A stretch of DNA of 64,000 nucleotides from Escarpia spicata (taxonomy: Eukaryota; Annelida; Polychaeta; Sabellida; Siboglinidae), in assembly GCA_963995525.1 (NCBI GenBank), contig OZ023213.1, positions 37,348,775 through 37,412,774 on the forward strand. The letters are read 5' to 3'. Position 1 is the first letter of the stretch. Each line of letters opens with the position of its first letter. Made by a program: the position numbers and the translations under genes. Under the pieces are notes generated by a model. It did no database searches. It saw only the letters and a program-made list of their open reading frames with translations, and had not been told where the DNA came from. Shown here piece after piece: positions 46,640 to 59,070 of the stretch.

Positions 46640-47850
46640 CGGGGGCGGCAGTCACAGTGAAAGAACTGATCAACTTTCTACATCAAAAAATCAATAACAA
46701 TCTAACTTCGGTTTCTGCCGTGCATACCATTCCAGGTGAACCAAGCGTTGCAATAGGGAAGATAGACACGACAGAAGGACTGTCAGTGTCTCCCAAACGG
46801 CTGGAGGAGCTGCGAGCAGCCACTGTCAGTGACTGCACTCTCCAGAAGCTGATGCAGGTGAAAATGAAAGGCTGGCCTGCATGGAAGTCTGACAGTGACC
46901 TGGACATTCATGCACATTACAATGTACGACATGAACTGGCTGTGGAGAAAAGACTGATGTTCAAGAACTGCAGGATCGTAGTGCCGACCAGTTTACGCAA
47001 AAACATCATCGCCACGGTAAACCGTTCGCATCAGGGTATAAAGGGTTGTATACGCCTCGCCAAAGGTGCTGTGTACTGGCCGTTGATGAACCAGGAGATC
47101 ACTGATTACGTGTGTGCAACAGACCAGAATAATGTAATGAGCCCATGATGCCTCACGATTGTTGGTTGACTATTGCTCCAACTTCTTCGAGCTGATGAAC
47201 CTCAGATCGAGAACGCACAAAAAATGTGTGATCGATGTAATGCGATCACAGTTTGCAAGTCATGTATTGGAGTATCGGAAGTCGCCAGAGAAACGGGCAG
47301 GAAGAACGAGCAATAGGAACGGTGAAGAACCTCGTGAAGAAATAGGATGAAAGATGGCAGTGACGTCCAAAAGGTGTTGCTGAACTTTAGAGACAGTGTG
47401 CGAGAGGGTTACAGTGCGTCCTCCGTCGATGCCGAACGCTGCTTCCGATTCAACGCACTATACTGATAGCAGAGATTGCTGCTAACGTGTCTCGCGACAG
47501 GAAAGCTAGCAAGGATACTAAAATAGCACACTACAACACGTACGTCGTTCTAGTTGAAGGTCATATGTTCAGACGCAACCGACGAGCTCTACGTGTAGTA
47601 GACGAGTGCCCACCGCTTCCAGAGAGTTGGCCCGTGGAAGATAGTTCGACTCCTCTGCCAACAGAAGCCAAAAAGATATCGTCTGTCGCACCGCCTCGTG
47701 CACATAGGACGATGGTGATTGTAACAGTAAAGGGATATAGCGTAATATACGGTATGGAGTCGGATATCCAGAGTAGACGAACGTCTATTTTGTGTACTGT
47801 AGATTATGTTAATGATGTGTCGAGTTTGTCTGACAGCATGATCGAGTGAA
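46640..47850 (+). mobile_element. Gypsy-2 family integrase-region fragment, broken
   Basis: The plus frame 46657-47148 reads HTIPGEPSVAIGKIDTTEGL (matching the decayed end of Gypsy-2 at 39410-39330), the RNase H-integrase connector, and RIVVPTSLRKNIIATVNRSH with QGIKGCIRLAKGAVYWPLMN, the integrase zinc-binding region. The DDE core is largely missing. A C-terminal piece (47487-47849) reads GHMFRRNRRALRVVDECPPL and PESW, typical of Gypsy pol ends. It is followed directly by the sequence shared with 39212-39020 and by LINE F copy 2. Confidence 0.8.
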
Positions 47851-47927
47851 ATGTGAACCGGTATTGTATGACAAGCAGAACAACAATAAAGTGTTTCATA
47901 TCGTTGTTTATTGTAAGAATGTGAACA

Positions 47928-50900
47928 ATGAAACAAGCAAACGTAACAGTGATGGTGGTGAGTCTCAACGTGGAAATAGATGGAACAGAGAGGGATGACA
48001 CGGAGAGAGTTGGGAATACTACGACACAGAAGGAGCAAAGATGTGACACGGAGTCTGAAGAAAGGAGACTGAGAGGAGGGAAGGTGACAGGTGTGGAGGA
48101 ACAAGGAAATGAGAAGAAGACAGAGGGGCAGATTAATAGTATTCGGCAGAGGAAAAGAAAACGTGTCAGTGGGGATAGGTCAACATTGTTTAGACTGCAG
48201 AGAACGAGGAGAGATGCGACAGCGATACAGGTGGTGAAGAGGTTGATATAACAGAGGCAGTTGGTAAGAATGTGAAACAAAAGACTGAAAAGTAGACAGA
48301 TGGAAGGGCACAGAGTGTTCTGCAAAGGAAAGGTAAACAGGTCGGTGTTGAGGCGCGGCAACAGAAAGAACGCAAGAGTTATGCAGATGTAGTTGTTAAG
48401 AAGAAAGAGAAGAAACTGCGAGGGGTCATGGGGGATTCTATTATCAGGAAGTTGGACAAGAGAACTAGGGGGGATTTGACTGTGTGCATACCAGGGGCAA
48501 AGATAGAGGGTGTCACAGAAAGAGTAGGCCAGGTCATGGACAATGGCAACGGGGGTCTATTCTTGTGCATGTGGGCACCAGTAATGCTGAGAAGGAAGGT
48601 ACGACAGCCATCATTGATAAGTATAAGAGACTGGTCTGCACACTGACTGAGACCCGCATTGGACAGATCGTGTTATCGGGTATACTGCCAATAATGGGTT
48701 GCAGAGGACAATACTACAGGAATTACAGAATAATGGCTATCAACACACTGGTACAGAAGTAGTGTATGGAGGAAAGAGTCGGCTTCGTAAATATGTGGGG
48801 AAGCTTTGTAGGGAGAGAAGATCTGTTTATGAGTGATGGGCTACTTCTGACAGGAAAAGGACCCGCAGTTTTAGGGAGCGAATTGATTAGGTGCATAAAT
48901 GATGGTACAGGCACAGTTGAGTATTTAAACTAGATACACAGGGGGGATACGGCGGAGAGTCACCTCAAAGAAATAGTACAAACAAATCCATCAGGAAAGG
49001 TTCAACAAAGTCCATAAAAATTAAATTAGATGTGTTTGCTTAAATTCCGGAAGCATAGTAAATAAGACAAGCGATTTAGTCATCATGATAGCGGATATGG
49101 ACCGCGATGTAATAGGCATCACAGAGTCATGAGTACATGTAAACTTGGTCGATGTTGAATTAGCTTTATTGGGTTATGTTATGTTTAGAAAGAACAGACG
49201 AGAAGAGATTAGGAGAGGCGTAGTCATTTTATATATTAAAGAATCCATACAGGCATATTAAGTACAAAGGAAAAGGGAAGCAGATTGCGATGTAGCTATT
49301 TAGTACATAGCTACCAGAAATTCAACATTAACAATAGGACTATTTTATTGTAGTCCTAACATAAGACAAGAGTATGATGTAATACTGCACAGTGCTATAA
49401 AGAGATATGTAAAGGGGAATATGTTATAATGGGTGATTTTAGTCATGGACATATTCAGTGGAAATCACTAGTGTGCTTCAAGTGATTATAGAGTGCTTGA
49501 GTTGATTACCAATATATTATACTTCTAATACAGGACTGTTTCCTTACCCAACATGTTTTGGAATCAACCAGAGGTGGGAATGTGGTGGATTTAGTGTTCT
49601 CTTCTCAAAACGAATTAGTTGCTAATGTTAAAATACATGAACATTTAGGATCTAGTGATCAAAACCAGATCAATTTTAGTATAAAAGTACATCCAGGGAA
49701 TAATGGCAAAAAGCGATGGAGGAGAAAATTTTACAAAAGCAAATATAAACAGATGAGAAAATATTTAGCACACATATATTGGACTAACTTAATGAATGAC
49801 AAGACAGCAACAGAATGTTGAATCATTTTGAAAGATGAGATTGAGGGCATTAGTGAAAGATTTGTTCCCCTAAAAAGCAAAGGAAACGATCTAGGAAGAA
49901 ACACATATCAAAAGAAGCTATACGAAAGATTGCTTACAAACAAATTATGTAGATAGTTTACAGAAACACTGGAAATATAGAAGACTATAACAACTACAAA
50001 GAGGCCCTTACAACCGAAATTCGAAAATTCAAACAAACTTTTGAGCAAAAATTTGCGAATGTTATAACAAATTATAGCCAGATGTTCTATGCGTACGGAA
50101 GGAATAAACAGAAGTTTCGTTTCGTGATAAGGGCTCAGTGTTAACCACAGGTGATATAAGTTCACTGTCATTATTAGTTAGATGATGAAAGAAAACAAAT
50201 CACCTGGAGTTGACGGGATACCATCAAAACTGCTAAAGGAAATTGTAGACCAAATCATTACACCACTTGCTATATTATTTAGCTTGTCACTTAAAGAGGG
50301 AATCATTCCACTTGAATAGAAAGAAGCAAACATTACACCATAATTTAAAAAGGGATCAAGGAGCAAGACAGATAATTACAGACCAGTGAGCTTAACATCA
50401 GTTTTATGCAAATTGTTAGAAACGCTTATTAGAGATCACATAGTGGAATTCCTTATAAAACACAAATTAATAAATGAATCTCAACATGGGTTCCTAAAAG
50501 CTAGTTCTTGTCTAACCAATAGCTTATATTTTTTACTTAAACTAAAAGTCCATGGTATAGGGGATGGTGTGATTAGTTGGATACAAACATGGTTGACAGA
50601 CAGAAGACAGAGAGTAATAGTAGAGGGGGAGATTTCAAACTGGAAGCCAGTTTTGAATGGAGTGCCACAGGGGTCGGTGTTGGGACCTATACTATTCTTC
50701 ATATATATATATATATAAATGATTTGGATGATGATGTATCAAGCAAAGTACTGAAATTCACAAACGATACAAAAGTGTTCAGAACAGTTAATACAAATGC
50801 AGATAAACACACATTACACGACGATCTAGCCAAATTGTTCAAATGGTCTGAAAAATGGCAAATGTTATTAAATTTTGGGAAGTGTAAATACATCCACACA

Positions 50901-51300
50901 GGACATGGAAATGTAAACCAAGAATACATACTGGTGGATATTATATTAGCTAAAACTATAAAAGAAACGGACTTAAGAGTAACAGTTTGTGTTGACTTGA
51001 AAGTTTCGGTGCAATGTGGAATTGGTGCTCTAAAGTCAACTAAATATTACGGCTAATTAGGAGTAATATCACATATCAGGAGAAACAGCTAATTGTATCA
51101 CAGTAGAATACAATAGATAGGCCACATTTGGAATATTATATACAAGTTGGAGACCATATCGTAAGAAGAACATAGATAAGCTAGAAAGAGTGCAACGAAG
51201 AGCAACTAAGCTGATTCCTGAACTGAAAGATCTTGGTTATGAAAGACGCCTATTAGAATGTGGGTTGACAACACTAGAGACTAAGAGGAGACCAAATAGA
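47928..51300 (+). mobile_element. LINE family F, copy 2, nearly full-length but inactivated
   Basis: ORF1 starts MKQANVTVMVVSLNVEIDGT (47928), with basic RQRKRKRVSG. The SGNH esterase keeps its first block, MGDSIIRKLDKR (48428), and a later DGLLLTG-like block. The endonuclease region (49020-49480) is full of stops; its C-terminal part is at 49558-49821. RT (50182-51056) has NKSPGVDGIPSKLLKEIV, NYRPVSLTSVL and NGVPQGSVLGPI, but lacks the first catalytic Asp block (DFQKAFD is deleted). It reads FTNDTK where family members have FADDTK. Dead element, similar in detail to copy 1. Confidence 0.88.
50386..51056 (+). pseudogene. LINE F copy 2 reverse transcriptase, catalytic site lost
   Basis: Two frames joined by a small shift at the TA microsatellite (50700-50718). 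The motifs RP(V)SLTSVL, SQHGFLK, NGVPQGSVLGP, FTNDTKVF and GKCKYIHTGH are in RT order. The block with the first catalytic Asp is deleted between NSLYFLL and KLKVHG. The second site has Asn in place of Asp. Confidence 0.85.
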
Positions 51301-51344
51301 AGTGTTTACGATATGGAATGTTTATGAGGATATTGATTGTAATT

Positions 51345-51490
51345 TGAAAGTTGGTGCAGACAGGCTATCATATAGTTCTTTAGCATATCTGGATAGGCCT
51401 CTACTGTTATGGCATATACCCTGTCTGCGAGGGTGTCCAGGCTCTCCCCCTCTTCCTGTTTGTACACAGACAACTGTGATCTTAATGTTG
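51345..51490 (-). mobile_element. Gypsy gag fragment
   Basis: The minus frame reads VYKQEEGESLDTLADRVYAI, then TVEAYPD and MLKNYMIA, similar in pattern to capsid regions of Gypsy gag proteins with 'ESLxxxADRVY...AYP'. The fragment is about 40 aa and isolated. 51490-51680 shows nothing further. Confidence 0.45.
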
Positions 51491-51679
51491 TCTTTGCAAC
51501 AGGTCTGGTATAGCTGTATCAGACAGACAGACAGTATTTATTTTGACCATCATAAGTACATAAACTACAATATAAAATTCATTGTAAGGTCAGGGAGGCT
51601 CCCATTAAGACAATTGTATGCCGCTATCATGGGAGCCACCCCACTGATGTAACATAATTATATGATTATCACGTGATCA

Positions 51680-54600
51680 ACTATATATGCATACATATAT
51701 TTGTAAACATAGTATGTTTAGTATAGTATATTATAGTATAATATAATACTGAAATTAGTTTAAACAAATGCAAAGTCATGTCTAGTTTAAGAATGACAGA
51801 TGTAACAGTTAGAAATATGACAACACGATTCATAGTTCTTGATAAAGTAATTTTTTGTATAAGTGGAAAAAACATATAAACTATTGTATACATTGTATCA
51901 AGGATGATGTTTGGAGTATTATTAACAGTTTGAATAATGTTGTGTCTGATGTACTTTTTTGCATATTGATGATTAACTCTGGGAATAAATAAGTTGTTTT
52001 TACCACGTGTGTTGTATTGGTGAATTGCAAAGTTATATGTTTATGGAATACGACTGAAATATTCTGGTATAACTTTGTTGATCAATTTGTAATAAAATTT
52101 GAGCTGTTGGAGTCTATAGATGTCATCCAGCTTAAAAATTTACATTCTTTGAAGATGGGATCTGTGTGAGAATTGTATTTACTTGAAGTAACTATTCGCA
52201 CTGCTTTCTTTTGAAGTTTAAATATGCGATGGGCTTGATAACCCCACACCAATATGCCATAATTAGTCTTGGGAAGAATGAGCGAATTATACATTATAGA
52301 TAATATATTCTTAGTTAACACATGTTTAAGTTTATTTAAAATTCCAATTATGTTATTGATTTTATTCGCTGTTTTGTTTATATGGCTGTCCCAATTTAGG
52401 TGTTGGTTTATGGTGATACCTAAAAAATTAAAATCATGTACACATTCAATATTTGTCCCATAAATTTCTATTTTAGGAAGTTCGATTTCCTTTTTGGGCT
52501 TGTGAAATACCATGAATTTTTGTTTTTTTTATGTTAAGAGAAAGTTTGTTTGCCTTTAGCCACCTGCATATATTTGCTAATTCTTTATTTATATTTTGAT
52601 TTTGGACTTGGCCATCTGGAGATTGGAATTTGTTCAATACACTAAAAACAGTGGTGTCGTCTGCATACATTATGAATTTAAAATGATCACTTGAAAATAT
52701 TATGTCATTAATATATATGATAAATAGAAGGGGTCCTAAAATAGACCCTTGTGGGACACCAGTGTTTATGGCAGCTTCTTCTGACTTGTAAACGCCAATT
52801 TCAACATATTGCTTACGTTTGTGTAAGTAGTTTTTACATAGATCTAGTGCTGCACAATTTATTCCATAATAATTTAGTTTTTGTAATAATATGTTATGAT
52901 CAATTGTGTCAAAGGCTTTAGAGAGGTCTAGGTATATGTTTATTGGGGTTGCTGATTGGTCAAGTTGTTGGACAACTCTGTCTATTATTTCTAGAGTGGC
53001 AAGTTCCGTAGAATGGTTTTCCCTAAACCCGTATTGATTCTCACAGTATAAGTTATTGGAATTGAAATGTTCGTGTATTTGATTAAACATAAATCTTTCA
53101 AATAGCTTGGAAATAGCTGGTAAGATAGAAATTGGACGATAATTATCAAAGATTGTCTCATCACCATTTAAAAAAAAGTGGAATAACTTTAGCAATTTTT
53201 TATTTATCTGGAAATATGCCAGTTGTTATTGATTGGTTAATGATTAGAGTGACTGCTTCACTTATTTCATTTTTAATAGCTTTAGCAGTTTGGTTGATAG
53301 ACCATCTTTACCACAGCTAGATTTTGGATGTAAGCTATCAATTATGCTAATCGTTGTACTATTGTCTATTGGTTTAAAGTTGAAAGTCTGTATACGTATC
53401 TCTGTTAAATAGTCTTTGTAAGAGTTATCTCCTGTATTTGTTATTTGTGATGCAAGTGTAGAACCAATATTGATGACAAATTAATTAACTTTATTTGCAA
53501 TAATAGTCTTGTCAGTTACTTTTTTCCCATCAATTTGAAAGAAATCAGGAAATGTTTCTTTCCCTGTCTTTTTTTAAATAATTTATTTAATCATAGACCA
53601 CGTTTTTTAATATCGTGCTTATTTCTTTCAAAACTGGATTGATAATATGCTTGTTTGGCTAATCTAATATTTCTTTTAAGAATGTTATTATATGGATGAA
53701 CATTTGTATTGAGCGAAACATATTCTGCTGTACCTAAATGAGTATGTTTAAGCTTTGAATACAATTTATCTCTATTTTTTTTTAGATCTGATGATACCTT
53801 GTGTAATCCAACATGACTTTTTGTGTTTGTGTTTAGTATATTTAATGATTTTAGTAGGTAAGAATTTATCCATAGCAGTAGTAATAGTTTCATCAAGGAG
53901 GTTGTACTTGTCGTTGGAATTAGTATCTCTATCCTTATTTAGTTTATTATAAATATTTGAACGCATCAATTCTTTTTTAAATGTTCAAGGCTGTCAGTAT
54001 TTTGTTTTTTAATTCTGATAAATTGATGGACATTTGTAACAGTTGCATGGCAATGAAGGCATATAAAATACGGAAAGTGATCAGAAATGCTGCTGATTAA
54101 AATGCCGGCAGTTGATTTTAAAAGACCTTTTGAGAGTTTGCATTGAAAATTATCAATAAGCGTGCAGTTAGTATTTGAAAAACGTAAAGTAATTTTCGGA
54201 AAGAAACCATGTGCTGTGATTGTATCAAAATATTCACATATTTTTTTTCTTTTATTTTCAGTAGATCAATATTATAATCTCCGGCTAGTATTACTTCACC
54301 TGTTAGGTTTTACAGATGATCTAATTTAGGGCATAATTCTTCTATGAATGTTTGGTAATTCTCAATGACATCTCTAGGAGTACGGTATATATTTCCAAGG
54401 ATGATTTTTTTCTTGACGGTATTTGATATTATTTCAATAAATTGTCCTTCCCATATGTTTGAATTTGTATAAATATCTAACAATTTATAGTTGTAATTTT
54501 TATCAATATATATTGCTAGGCCAGTGTGACCACTACATAGTCTGCCTTGTGATATTAAATTGTATCCATCAATTTGTAATAAGGAGGTACCAGAATCACC

Positions 54601-54850
54601 CTTAAGCCATGTTTCTTGTAAATAAAGAGCGTTGATTTTACAATTATTGTTTCTAAGTAGGTCTAGCTTAATAACAATGTCATCAATTTTTGCGTTTAGA
54701 CATTGACAGTTTAGACTTAGTATTGCAAGGTTGTCCTGTTTGTTTTTTTTATGTGATTAATTAAGTCGTTATCATTAAAATATGGTGACTTGTGAATTAT
54801 ATTTAATTCACCATCTTGATCATTTGTATCTATTTTTTAAATATGATTTA
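51680..54850 (-). mobile_element. APE-type LINE H with intact RT core, endonuclease nearly intact
   Basis: On the minus strand the endonuclease (about 54730-54000) reads LSLNCQCLNAKIDDIVIKLD, LYLQETWLKGDSGTS, ILGNIYRTPRDVIENY and LAGDYNIDLLKI, with one TAA and some frameshifts. The linker (53970-53590) has NKLNKDRDTNSNDKYNLLDE and KNRDKLYSKLK. RT is open at 53195-52473, and a thumb and C-terminal domain lie at 52513-52082. The AT-rich end near 51680 may be the 3' tail. The clade was not fixed; it differs from families F, G and I. Confidence 0.88.
52473..53195 (-). CDS. LINE H reverse transcriptase domain, 240 aa open frame
   Basis: RT motifs in order: NYRPISILPAISKLFERFMF (motif 1), NQYGFRENHSTELATLEIID, the first catalytic block IYLDLSKAFDTIDHNILLQK, INTGVPQGSILGPLLFIIYI, the catalytic box FIMYADDTTVF, and the WLKANKLSLNIKKTKI thumb entry. 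All three catalytic Asp residues are present, so this domain could fold and work even though the element around it is broken. It copies element RNA at the target nick in LINE retrotransposition. Confidence 0.92.
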   Translation of the reverse strand: MLKLFHFFLNGDETIFDNYRPISILPAISKLFERFMFNQIHEHFNSNNLYCENQYGFRENHSTELATLEIIDRVVQQLDQSATPINIYLDLSKAFDTIDHNILLQKLNYYGINCAALDLCKNYLHKRKQYVEIGVYKSEEAAINTGVPQGSILGPLLFIIYINDIIFSSDHFKFIMYADDTTVFSVLNKFQSPDGQVQNQNINKELANICRWLKANKLSLNIKKTKIHGISQAQKGNRTS

Positions 54851-56100
54851 AAGAATAATTTTCTATACCACCGTAACTTCCTAACAGACGTTCAGTATTG
54901 ATCATATTTAAAACAATATATTGCTTGTGAAATTAATAAAATAAAAACAGCATGACAAGACTAATTTTACTGTTAAAAAAAAACGCATTTTGGCAAAATC
55001 ATATATATATAACGCATATAACGCGCATGCGTCTGAATAATACATTTAAAGGAGATGCCGCATGCTCCCCATTAGTGCATTTTAAACTTATCATAACTGA
55101 GCGAAGTAAAAAGTGTGTAAATGAACATTTCAAAAAGAAAAAAATTTGTAAAAAAAACACATTCATATATATAAAGTTCGCATAGAGTAGATTATGTCTT
55201 GTTTGCAGAGTCATACAAGAAGATAGTGCCTGATGATAGCCAGGTAACACACATTGCTGCATTGTTCGCGCAGTAACACGAGAAGAAAATACCTGATGAT
55301 AGCCCGGTATAACACTCTGGCATTGACGCATTGTTCGCACAGTCACACAAAGGCCTTCACGTCTTCTTTTGTTTTCACGTGAACGATTTGCTCTCCCACT
55401 CTGACGAAGACGTTGCCATCTTTCGTCCACACAGTTTTTCTCTCCGTATCGCATACCGACGTACTCTATACACCCTATAACCGTGGCGTTCCTCTCTGGT
55501 CAGGCTACGGTGAGCCGTCGGAGCTGGCCCTTGCAGGCATGACACCAATCGTGTCATTGTCGTGTTCCCTAGTGGGTGGCAATACTAGGCAACTAGTAGC
55601 CACCTGGGTGGCAGCACCCTCCCCTATATATATATATATCCTGACGACATGACTGGGACTGAGACTTGAGACACGTCCGATCCAACAAGTAGTCTATTGA
55701 CGGCGTCCCGCTTAAGCCAAGACACGTCTCTACCTCGTATCCGGCCGTACGTACGACACACAGAACGCCGCACGCCCGTAGGACTAGTAAGCACATTCCT
55801 ATTTGCATATTATACACCCAGCCCTTTCTGTTAGAAATTACGCACCTGCCAGGGTGGGTATCTCGAAACCTCGTAAGTACTTACAATCTCGTAAATGCGT
55901 GATATCTAGTAGTTACGAGAAAAACCGAAAATTTATACAATGTAGACATTTCTCGTAACTCTGATGGAATCTTACAATCTTGTTCGCTCGTAAGTCGGGA
56001 ATGTACTTGTAAGTGGCGAGTTCTTAGGTCTTAGGTGATTTACTCCAAACAGCCCAAACTTGAGTTAACGCAGGAGTTGTATGGTGCTTGTTTGTGCGCA
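54851..56100. other. intergenic stretch with short direct repeats
   Basis: At 55222-55350 a ~65-bp unit with ACCTGATGATAGCC and GCATTGTTCGC is repeated. A minus frame across it (55454-54999) is probably spurious. At 55865-56000 the words CTCGTAAGTACTTACAA and TCTCGTAACT occur, similar to 58955-59070. A TA microsatellite is at 55625-55640. No gene was recognised. Confidence 0.45.
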
Positions 56101-56104
56101 TGCG

Positions 56105-58400
56105 TTGTGGGTAGTTTGTTTGTTTATTTTATAGGCACTTTAGATGATTGGGTATGGTGTAAGGGAGGTTCATGATCGCTGTTTGAAACGCTATGGGGCT
56201 TTCTAGTTCAGTAATCGGTGGTGGAACCATATTCCAGATTCGAACTGCTCGGGGGTAGAAAGAGAACACTGCTGCATTTATGCGGCACCTAGTGGCTACG
56301 TAGTGGCCACGGTTTTTTGACTGTGTTAGTAGACCTGGTGGGGGTGTGATGTTGATTATGTTATTTAATATTTTGTAAAATGTCATGGCTTGTTTGATAA
56401 TGCGTCGTCGTTCAAGAGTTGACCATCCAAGGGTGGCTATCAGGTCTGCTGCGTTTGTTTGGCGTCTGTGATCATTTCTGACAAATCTGGCAGCACAGTA
56501 CTCTTTCAAGGTGTTTAATTTGGGTGGGAGTGTGTGGGTTCCATATGGGAGAGGCATACTCGTGTTTTGGTCGAATTAGCATGTTAAACTTCAGGTTTGC
56601 ATGGTCCGAGGGTTCGTTTGATCATGCCTAGGACTTTTGAAGATTTGGAAGCTATGTCAGTGATATGGTTAGCCCAGGATAGTTTAGAATCTAATTTTAT
56701 TCCAAGATATGTGTGGTTAGAGGCGGTAGAGAGTGGTATGCCAATGAGTGAATATGAATGTAGTCTGGGTTTGGTTTGGTTTGTTATTGGGAGATGCACA
56801 CATTTAGATATGTTAAATTCCATCTGCCATTTATTAGACCATGTTTGGAAAGTTTCGTGGTCGGTTTCGGATGTGATTTTGCGATATATAATGCTGTCGT
56901 CTGCAAAGAGACGTACGGAAGATTGGAAATTTTCGGTTATGTCGTTTATGTAGAGTAAAATAGGACAAGTCCTAGGACTGAACCCTATGGTACACCAGAT
57001 GTAACATGTGTGCTGTCCGACAGGGCTTCATTGACTGAGACTCTCTGTTTGCGATTGGATAGAAATGATTTGATCCAGTTTTGTGTGTTTCCAGTTATTC
57101 CATAGAAAGCTAGTTTGGATAGGAGGCGTTTATGGGGGATTTTGTCGAAGGCTTTGGCGAAATCGAGTAGGATGGCATCTATTTGTGTTTTATGTCCATA
57201 GCAGTCATCCAGTCGTGGACTGTCTCGATGAGTTGGGATTCACAAGAAAGACCTGGTTGGAATCCATGTTGGAAGTGGATGATGATGTTGTGTTTGTGTA
57301 AGTGTTTCCACATGTTGCTTAGAATGATGTGCTCCATAACTTTGCAAAGGATGCATGTTAACGAAATTGGTCTATAATTAGCAGGGTCTGATTTGTGGCT
57401 TTTTTGTGTATTGGTGTTACTAGTGCTTGGAGCCAGTCATCTGGGAGATTGCAAGTGTTGTATGAATGCTGGAAAATGTGTGTGATGATGGGGGCAATTT
57501 CCACTGAAGTCTCTTTAAGGACTCTGGCTGGGAGTTCGTCGGGGCCTGTAGCTTTATTTTGGTTTAGGTTTTTCAGTTGCTTTATTACTCCGTCTATCCC
57601 GATTTCGAGGGAGGGCATACCGGGATAGATGGATGGAGCTAGTTGGGGGATGGGGTAGATTTCTTGAGTAAACACGGAACTAAATTGGTTGTTAAGTGTA
57701 TTTGCTTTGTCGTGATCATTTGTGACTGGTTGGTCGTTTACTTGCAATGTAGGGATGCCAATGTATTCTCGTTTGTTTGCTTTAATGAATGACCAGAATT
57801 GTTTTGGGTTTGTCTTTAGGCTGTCTCCAATGTGATTGTTTAGATAGTCTGAGTAGGATTTGGTTGCAGCTTTAGTGGCTTGTTTTCGGAGTTGCCTAAA
57901 CCTTTCCCAATCACTATTACGTCCAATTTGTTTTGCTTTTTTATGGCTTTTGTTGCGTTTTCTAAGGAGATTATATTGATCTGGACTTATGTCACAACAT
58001 TTAATGTGTACCCATTGGTTGCACCGGTCGCAGCAGACTGCTCGGTGATATGAAACAACAGGCTTTTTACAAAATCCACAGGGGTGTCTGACTGGGCCGG
58101 GGTTTGTTTGGATGTCCCCACAGAGGATTAGTAGGACAAGATATCATGTTTTGTGTCCCGATGTAGGGATTGCATAAGCCAGTTTGGTGTGGTACTTGTT
58201 ACGGGAGACTCTGGTAAAAGCTAGTGCCAGTCTAATACTTGTGTCAGTCCAGCAAGACCTGTCATATGTTAGCAGACCATTTGGATCGTCCGTGAATTGG
58301 GTATGGTCCAGGTGTATCGGGAATTTGGGTATGAATGCAACAATGATACTAATCAGAACTACCACTGGTGTGCCCATTTTGGGTGACACCATCATAAGAG
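56105..58400 (-). mobile_element. CR1-like LINE I with 2A-like motif and PHD finger, endonuclease deleted
   Basis: The minus strand starts MMVSPKMGTPVVVLISIIVA (58395, signal-like). After a TGA come YLVLLILCGDIQTNPGP and a PHD-like finger (CGFCKKPV...CCDRCNQWVHIKCC). The text then jumps within a few residues to the pre-RT linker (KKAKQIGRNSDWERFRQLRK), so the endonuclease is missing. RT fragments follow: NLNQNKATGPDELPARVLKE and LPDDWLQALVTPIHK, then decayed frames (KLAFYGITGN, FADDS-like region 56900), HTYLGIKLDSKLSWANHITD and the C-terminus (56557-56129). Confidence 0.85.
58093..58119 (-). other. 2A-like motif GDIQTNPGP in LINE I
   Basis: GDIQTNPGP sits after a hydrophobic stretch (YLVLLILC) and directly before a PHD-like zinc finger. 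It has the D-x-x-x-NPGP core of 2A ribosome-skipping peptides, with Thr before NPGP. It is the same layout as in LINE G, in a different family. Confidence 0.7.
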
Positions 58401-59070
58401 CAGCTATTGCACAAGCTGCTTGGCTTGTACAGTTATGTTAATGCAGTAAAACAAAAACAAGAGATTATATTCCACTATAGATGTGGGTATTGTTTTTATG
58501 ATTAAGTTATATATCACAGCTAATATAAAATCACAGTAGTAAGATCAGAGTAGATGTAAAAGACAGTAGTAAAATGTAAAAATGTATTGTATATTGTATT
58601 CCTGTTGGTTTCTTGTGTGTTGCTGACAGCGTACAATCCGGATTTGTAACAGTATAATACGTAGGCTTTGTGTGAATGGACTGATTTTTTGTTGTTTTAG
58701 GGGCGATTTGGTTTTGGCGCGCTTTGTGTAAGTTGTTTACAGATTCGCCATCTTGTTGTTAACTGGTTGTTATGGAAGCTAAGACTAAACCTTTGTCAAA
58801 TCGTGTCTTAGCGTGATTTGATCGCATATATCACCATGGGATTATATTCTGGTATATATAAAATAGTACCTCACACAGTTAACAGTAATAAAAACGTTTA
58901 GAAATCGTGAAAATAATCGATAACAGAGGAGCGGAAAATCGGTCAGGTGTAGTCCAGTTCTCGTAAGTCGGGTAACTCAAAACATTGTAAATAGTTACGA
59001 TGCTTATAAGTGCATCTTAACTCAATTTACGAGAATAAATGAGTAACTCGAAATTACTTCTCGTACAACC
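58400..59070. other. AT-rich stretch before LINE F copy 3
   Basis: No gene. At 58957-59068 the words CTCGTAAGTCGGGTAACTC and TTACGAGAATAAATGAGTAA are arranged roughly as an inverted repeat and end where the LINE begins. This may be a small foldback element. Confidence 0.4.

Noticed and set aside
57083..57628. Plus-strand frames in the 56-58 kb region
   Set aside because: Antisense to LINE I; the minus strand shows the reverse-transcriptase motifs.
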